Below, one piece after another: positions 58,190-64,000 of a DNA stretch of 64,000 nucleotides (position 1 is its first letter; each line of letters starts with the position of its first letter). The position numbers and the translations under genes are program-made. Under the pieces are notes generated by a model, which was not told the origin of the DNA, searched no databases, and was given only the letters and a program-made list of their open reading frames with translations. Origin of the DNA: Mytilus edulis (lineage: Eukaryota > Mollusca > Bivalvia > Mytilida > Mytilidae); assembly GCF_963676685.1 (NCBI RefSeq), contig NC_092344.1, positions 86,458,749 through 86,522,748 of the forward strand, in the 5' to 3' direction.

Positions 58190-60062
58190 CAATAGATATA
58201 GGAAGATGTGGTGTGAGTGCCAATGAGACAACTCTCCATACAAATAACAATTTAAAAAGTAAACCATTATAGGTTAAAGTACGGCCTTCAACACGGAGCC
58301 TTAGCTCACACCGAACAACAAGCTATAAAGGGCCCCAAAATTACTAGTGTAAAACCATTCAAACGGCACATTAATAGGGGTAAATGCAACTACAGGTATG
58401 TTGGTATATAATTTAACTTTTGGTATTAGAATTCGGACAGGTTCTGACCAAACCAGTCATAAATACTGATAGAATCAATATAAAATATTAAAAAAAAGTA
58501 AAATCACAAAAATATTGAACATTCAAATTCAAAAGGGAAAGTCCCTAATCAAATGATAAAACACATCAAACGAACAAACAACAACTGTCATATTCCTCAC
58601 TTGTACAGGCATTTTCAAGTTTAGAAAATGTTGGATTGAACCTGGTTTTATAGCGCCAAACCTCTTACTTATATGACAGTCGCATCAAATTCCATTATAT
58701 TTACAACGATGTGTGAACAAAACAGACATAATAGGTAAAACAATCTAAAAATGGATACAGCAGTCATCATTGTGTCACAATCTCAAAACAAACAAATATT
58801 TGAGTTATTTGTGTAAAAGTTCGAGACGTTATACATGAAATACATGTAAGAAATTGTCACAAGTTCCTTTTTTTCAATCTATAAAACTCTCCAAATGTAG
58901 GTTATGGTTTGAAAAATGAATTCCTCGCTACTTTATTATCACTGTCTTGTATATTTTAAATCTTTATACAAAATACTATTGGTGTGTGATTTGTACTAAA
59001 GACAAATTTGCCAAAAAAAAGTAATTAACACCAAAATAAAATCATGAAAGGCATTATTAAAGTAAAACTTTATCTAAAACATTGAACAAAAACGAATATG
59101 AAATAAATTCACCTGGTTAAAAGAACATGATTATTCTATTAGCATAGGCCTTTACCTATGTCTATATAGAGACCATTGTAAATATCAAAAGCCTAACATT
59201 ATCTCAATGAAAAACTGAAGGTCAATTTATACCTTGCATTAACCTTCAACAATCATTATGTTATAGTTTTTCAAAACGAAATTTTAGGACATTTAAATTA
59301 TTTTTCTTTTCAAAGAAAGCTATACTGTAGAAAGAACTTTTGGACTGTTTTTGTAATTTACTTCAACATAGATTTATTATCATAATCATGTTGATTTAGT
59401 TAAATTTTTAACAGTGCAGAACACTCATAAAATAACGAGCAAAGTTTGCAATTTAGGACGACCTGGACAACAACTGAAGGTTTAATTCGAGGCTTTGTAT
59501 TGTATATACTTTAATACTAGGAGTTAACTAGTTTACAGTTTATGCCAAACTATTATCTAAAGATCATTAGACAAACAATTCATATATAATAACCACCAAA
59601 AATATATGATTGCACTGTATCCCATATATATATTACGCATTTAAAAATGTTTTAAATATAATTGTTCCAACTTACCTGGTTTACCATAGTTCAAAATGAG
59701 ACATTGACAAGAAGACAAGAAGATTATCTGAGTGTTCAACAGTTTGAAAAAATGGGGTAAGATTTATCCTTCTGTATAGGTTTTACTTTTAAGTTTGTCT
59801 GATTTGTCTGATTTGCGAGTACTGTTTGAAAAAAGTTGTTACTATCGTATCGTTTTCTTTTTTGTAGAGCAAAGCCAGACATAGCTTGACCAACATATAG
59901 TATCCAGAGCAAAACTTTGGAAATATTTATTTTCATTTTCCCGTATTAATTTTAACGGATAAAGGAAGGCCCTAACTTGACCTATAATGGTTTACTTTTA
60001 TAGATTGTTATTTGGACGGAGAGTTGTCTCATTGGCACTCATACCACATCTTCCTATATCTA
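58190..60062. mobile_element. mussel repeat unit bracketed by inverted GATATAGGAAGATGTGGT ends
   Basis: The left end reads AGATATAGGAAGATGTGGTG, then GAGTGCCAATGAGACAACTC. The right end (59975-60062) is the reverse complement of the same sequence with a few changes. The left part continues TACGGCCTTCAACACGGAGC, a repeat end very common in mussel DNA. No protein is encoded. Whether both ends belong to one element or to two copies in opposite orientation is open. Confidence 0.6.
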
Positions 60063-60436
60063 AACATTTATTTTACATTTAGCATTCATATTCATTCTGA
60101 CGTAAAAGTTTTGCTGTCAACAATAACTTTCTCAAACTTTATCGCATTTTATGAAATGTAGACAGGTCCAAAATATAGTATCCAGAGCAAAGATTTGAAA
60201 TTATTTATTTTCATTTTCAATATTTAAATGATAAATGAACTTATTTTAGTTCATAGGTAACAAAGTAGATAGCCTGGGTTTAAGTTTGTTACCCATCAAA
60301 AACAGTCAAACTTCCATAGAATTTTATGAAACTTTAGAAGAAGCTTTGTTTAATTATCAAGAGATAATGTCTAGTGCAAAGTTTTGAAAATGTATTTTTA
60401 TTGTCGTTATTTTTCTGATAGATGGACTAATTAGTT
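60063..60436. other. gene-free stretch
   Basis: Diverged tandem echoes of the preceding sequence (GAGCAAAACTTTGGAAATAT near 59905, GAGCAAAGATTTGAAATTAT near 60185). Nothing else recognised. Confidence 0.35.
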
Positions 60437-61330
60437 TTTTGTCGAGCCTGCAACTTTTGTTGCAGAAAGCTCGACATAGGGATAGTGATCCGGCGGCGGC
60501 GGCGGCGGCGGCGTTAGCTTACTTCTTGAAAGGTTTATATTTTAGAAGGTGAAAGACCTGGATGCTTCATACTTTGTTTATAGATGCCTCATGTTACAAA
60601 GTTTTCGTCAATCACATGTCCAATGTCCTTGACCTCATTTTCATGGTTCAGTGACCACTTGAAAAAAAAGTTCAGAATTTTTGTAATGTTGAATTCTCAC
60701 TTATTATAAGTAATAGGATAACTATGTTTGGTATGTGCGTACCTTGCAAGGTCCTCATGCCCGTCAGACAGTTTTCACTTGACCTCGACCTCATTTCATG
60801 GATCAGTGAACAAGGTTAAGTTTTGGTGGTCAAGTCCATATCTCAGATACTATAAGCAATAGGGCTAGTATATTTAGTGTATGGAAGGTTTGGAAGGTGT
60901 ACATGTCCAACTGACAGATGTCATCTGACCTTGACCTCATTTTCATGGTTCAGTGGTCAAAGTTAAGTTTTTAAGTTTTGGTCTTTTTATCTTATATTAT
61001 ATGCCAAAGGTCAACTATATTTGGTGTATGGAAATATATTATGATCTATATGTCAGTCCCTCAGGCTTTATTTGACCATGACCTCAATTGCACGGTTCAT
61101 TGCACAGTGTTAAGTTTTTGTGTTTTGGTCTATTTTTCTTAAACTATAAGTAATAGGTCAACTATATTTGTTGTATGGAAGCTTTGTTAGCTGTACATGT
61201 CTGCCTGGCATGGTTCATCTGACCTTGACCTCATTTTCATGGTTTATTGGTCTTTGTTTAGCTATCATTTAATGTTAAGTTTATGTGACAGTTGTAATAA
61301 AGCTTTATACTTAGGACTATCAACATAATA
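60437..61330 (+). repeat. mussel interspersed repeat with GGC microsatellite
   Basis: It starts TTTTGTCGAGCCTGCAACTT with a small hairpin (TTGTCGAGCCTGCAAC... GCAGAAAGCTCGACA), then a GGC trinucleotide run (about 60490-60513). Diverged tandem units carrying 'gaccttgacctcattttcat' follow, spaced about 110-150 bp (60628, 60780, 60928, 61070, 61220). The reverse copy is at 1480-2400. Confidence 0.7.
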
Positions 61331-61636
61331 TCAATGATTAGTAAAGAAGGCGAGACATTTCAGTGTGTGCACTCTAGTTACAGTTAACATCCACAGACAG
61401 TCTGGGATTACATATTTTTGAAATAAGTTTGTAAACATGTAAACATTCATGTATTGTTATGAGACTTGGACAGACGCTAATTTTCAAGACTGATAAATGA
61501 ACTCACGTTTTAAGTCAGTATTACAATTTTATAATGACAGCAGCAATTGAAGGTGAGACGCCGTGTTCCGCAGAATCCCTTGCGAATTTTGTATCACATG
61601 ATGAGTTAACGAAGTTATTGCATTTTTCTTTTCCAG
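61331..61636 (+). promoter_or_regulatory. 5' region of the LRAT-like gene
   Basis: Contains ATG at 61534, a donor-like G before GTGAGA (61553) and an acceptor TTTTCTTTTCCAG ending at 61636. Splicing 61552 to 61637 would put this ATG into a short upstream frame that stops at TAA after a dozen codons, so this exon is better read as 5' UTR. The first coding exon could also lie elsewhere. Confidence 0.4.
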
Positions 61637-62924
61637 AAAGAGTAAAAAGTACAAAGTAAAAAGAATATGGACTAGGAATGATTACGCTCTCAGACACAGT
61701 AAACAGCAACGATCTCCATCTGAAGAAACAGTCAGGGTCTTAACAATGCAAACACGTAACGTACCAGAAAAAACATATAGTTTTATGAAAAAACCCGAAG
61801 ATGATGAAATTACAAAATATCCCGAACATGATGAAATTACAAAATATCCTGAAATTGACGATTCTAACAAGATAGAAGATACTAGAGATACCTGCGATGA
61901 TATTTATGGTAGAAGAACACAAAATTCAAAACCTGTGGCATGCCTTGAATGTGTCAAACCGATTCAGGTTTTCACAAGTGAAGAAATTAAAAGAGGGGAT
62001 CACATAAAGTTCCATGGACGAATATATGATCACCATGCAATTGTAATCGATGTAAAACCTTCAAATGGAAAAGATCATAAAGTAGACTTAGAATTGGTAC
62101 ATGCATCAAACACGACAGCTGGTGCAATTTACAATTGTATGCGACCGTTTGGTAACAAAGCAAAACTGTTAACAGAAACGAAACGAATAAATTTAAAGAA
62201 GATAAAAGTTATGGTGTATAAATATTCGGATACAATTGATCATTTTTCGCCCAAAGAGATTGTCACTAGAGCAGTCACAACAAAATCCAACCCTGAATTC
62301 AAATACAACTTGCTTAATAATAACTGTGAGCATTTTACAACATGGTGCGTTACAGGACAGGGTCTTAGCTTACAAATCCGAAAGATACGAATGGTAAAGG
62401 GACTTTTTGTAAGTCAAGGATTTCAAGGTATTGGCGACGAAGCTCTTCGAAATAAAATCGAATTTGACAAAGGAATGCTCTGTGCACCGTGTTTCGAGAG
62501 AAATAAAAATATATTAAATGTAAAAAAACAACCGATCAGATCAAAAAGTGATGTAGAGATTGGTGATATAATAACATACACATATTACAGATGTGTGCAT
62601 TCTGCTGTCGTACTTGAAATTGAATCACACGACAGATCTCTACAGTGTAAAATAGCTCATTATGCATTTCGTGGTTTACATAGAGATAGAAAAATTCGGG
62701 AGGATACATTAAGAATTCCTTTTGATGGAAGTGTAAAAGTTACAGATTTTTCGACTGATTATACTGTCTATGCTCCAGAGGAGGTGGTGGAAAGGGCTCG
62801 AAGTAAGCTTGGTGAAAAGCGGTATGCACATTTTTCAAATGATTCAAGTCATTTCGCTCGTTGGTGTAAACTTAAATTGTACAGAAATTGTAATGTATCG
62901 CAAAAAATCAATATTGTTACATGA
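61637..62924 (+). CDS. LRAT/NlpC-P60-like protein with two domains
   Basis: The frame is open from an acceptor at 61636; the first ATG (61746) gives 392 residues, and 36 more codons lie upstream. Numbered from that ATG: residues 19-39 repeat DEITKYPE, an acidic stretch. Domain 1 (about 84-215) has GDHIKFHGRIYDHHAIVI, whose H96/H97 fits the LRAT histidine, and NNNCEHFTTWC with Cys194, the NCEHF nucleophile motif. Domain 2 (about 270-375) has GDIITYTYYRCVHSAVV with His285, but NDSSHFARWC with Ser367 where the Cys should be. LRAT-family enzymes transfer or hydrolyse acyl groups through that Cys. Domain 1 may be active and domain 2 regulatory or structural (inference). No membrane segment is evident, unlike many vertebrate LRAT proteins. 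Substrate unknown. Confidence 0.85.
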
Positions 62925-63922
62925 AATCTTTAGAAAACGTATGGCTTTATAAGTTAAACTGAATATCTTTCTTTTGTAGTTGGTTGCTTAACCACATGAA
63001 ATAAAAAGTCAATCTGAATCATTGGCAGACAAACTTGAACCAGATTTTCAATACCCTACTTATCAGTGAAAAATTAAAAGACTCATAGAAACTACTACAC
63101 ATTGTCTTTTAAAATCTGTATATTTTACGAACTGCTTAACAATTCGTTGTATCTGGTTCTGTGTGATCCATTCAAATTATTTTAATACAAATGTCAATTC
63201 ATGACACATGATTTTAAAAGTATAACACACATTTATGATAATCAGATATTACACAATCCTTTGATCCACAACTATATCCTAATCAAATCTCATAATGAAT
63301 CATATTTAGAATAGAATAAATGATAAAATAATCATCTGACCCGGGATATTTGTTTACGGAAAACAGAACAAAAAAGACGGCACATACTACTGGAAGACGT
63401 TAGAGAAAAAAAATTAACGCAACTGTTCAATGAATTGTACGAACGTTCGAGAAAAGAACGCCAGTGATTTGAAGTTTTAAAAAATCCATCTTTTATGTAG
63501 TAATCGTAGAAACAAATAACTTAATAAGATACTAAACAACACAAATAACGCAGCACAGCTTACCGTAAAAAACAATGTGTGCTACAAATTTGTAGAAATC
63601 TGGTATATTTTAAGCATAACCTTGATAAATATATACACAGAGACATTTTCATTTAAGTCGCGTCAATAGAGATTTCAATAATAAAAGTCAAAAATAAATA
63701 GTCATTGGAAAAGAATTCTTAAAAAAAATGAAAATCAAAGGCATTTTTGTTGTTTTTATTTGTAAAGGTACACGCGACTTTTATATTCATTAATTCAAAC
63801 AAAATTAAGTTGTTTTGCTTAAGATATTTTTGCAGGATTTCAAAAACTTAAGATAAAGAACATTCATATTTTCACAGTAATTGGGTTGTTTATGAAAGAA
63901 GTTCACAGAACCATTCTTTGTA
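62925..63922. other. 3' flank of the LRAT-like gene
   Basis: AATAAA at about 62999-63004 is a plausible polyadenylation signal, 75 bp after the stop. The rest is AT-rich without a recognisable gene until the relic at 63923. Confidence 0.4.
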
Positions 63923-63988
63923 ATTGGGGAGAAAATTTTAAGAATTCCGTTCGATGAAAGTGTAAAAGTGACTAATTATTCAAGTTAA
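63923..63988 (+). pseudogene. relic of a second LRAT-like gene
   Basis: The frame I-G-E-K-I-L-R-I-P-F-D-E-S-V-K-V-T-N-Y-S, then S and TAA, closely matches domain 2 of the upstream gene (IREDTLRIPFDGSVKVTDFS, 62694-62753), with nucleotide identity almost throughout AAGAATTCC.TT.GATG.AAG and TGTAAAAGT. The frame then stops, and upstream sequence does not match, so it looks like a fragment of a tandem copy. It runs to the window edge. Confidence 0.6.
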
Positions 63989-64000
63989 GACTAATGATAC

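Noticed and set aside
60490-60513. GGC run as a coding poly-amino-acid tract
   Set aside because: No frame extends through it; it is the microsatellite of a known interspersed repeat.
61534-61552. first coding exon of the LRAT-like gene
   Set aside because: Joined to 61637 its phase gives a stop after about a dozen codons, so it cannot start the main frame.

Overview
The window reads as nuclear DNA of a bivalve mollusc, most likely a mussel close to Mytilus. It is AT-rich, has short exons in long introns with GT-AG borders, and is crowded with interspersed repeats that I recognise from mussel genomes. The genus is inferred from remembered repeat families, not from a search. No bacterial operon, rRNA gene or CRISPR array is visible, and the only tRNA-like sequences are SINE heads.

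Layout. (1) 0.9-5.5 kb, plus strand: a four-exon gene, assembled here by splice phase, for a 135-residue single-pass membrane protein I cannot name. (2) 5.5-18.5 kb: no host gene. It holds a piggyBac-like transposase pseudogene, a tRNA-derived SINE, inverted-repeat elements and a long mussel repeat. (3) 18.6-27.6 kb, minus strand: a complete six-exon mitochondrial phosphate carrier (SLC25A3, 348 residues). (4) 27.7-37.2 kb: a transposon-dense spacer with a Mutator-like MITE carrying an exact 9-bp target duplication, LINE relics, a Harbinger-like element with TTA duplications and CpG-rich inverted-repeat elements. (5) 37.3-49.9 kb, plus strand: a complete twelve-exon pyruvate dehydrogenase E1 beta gene (PDHB, 360 residues). 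(6) 51.1-57.2 kb: an Ngaro/DIRS-type tyrosine-recombinase retrotransposon just downstream of PDHB, encoding Gag, RT-RNase H, tyrosine recombinase and an SGNH-hydrolase-like domain, with an unusual set of repeats at its right side. (7) 57.4-61.4 kb: further mussel repeats. (8) 61.6-62.9 kb, plus strand: an LRAT/NlpC-P60-like protein with two domains, the second lacking the catalytic cysteine, and a relic of a second copy at the right edge.

SLC25A3 (phosphate import into mitochondria) and PDHB (pyruvate to acetyl-CoA) are transcribed divergently, their starts about 9.7 kb apart. They share a compartment, but nothing in the sequence shows shared regulation. Most of the rest is mobile DNA. The least expected pattern is that two unrelated introns each begin with a minisatellite whose unit boundary coincides with the 5' splice site, so every unit repeats a donor-like sequence.
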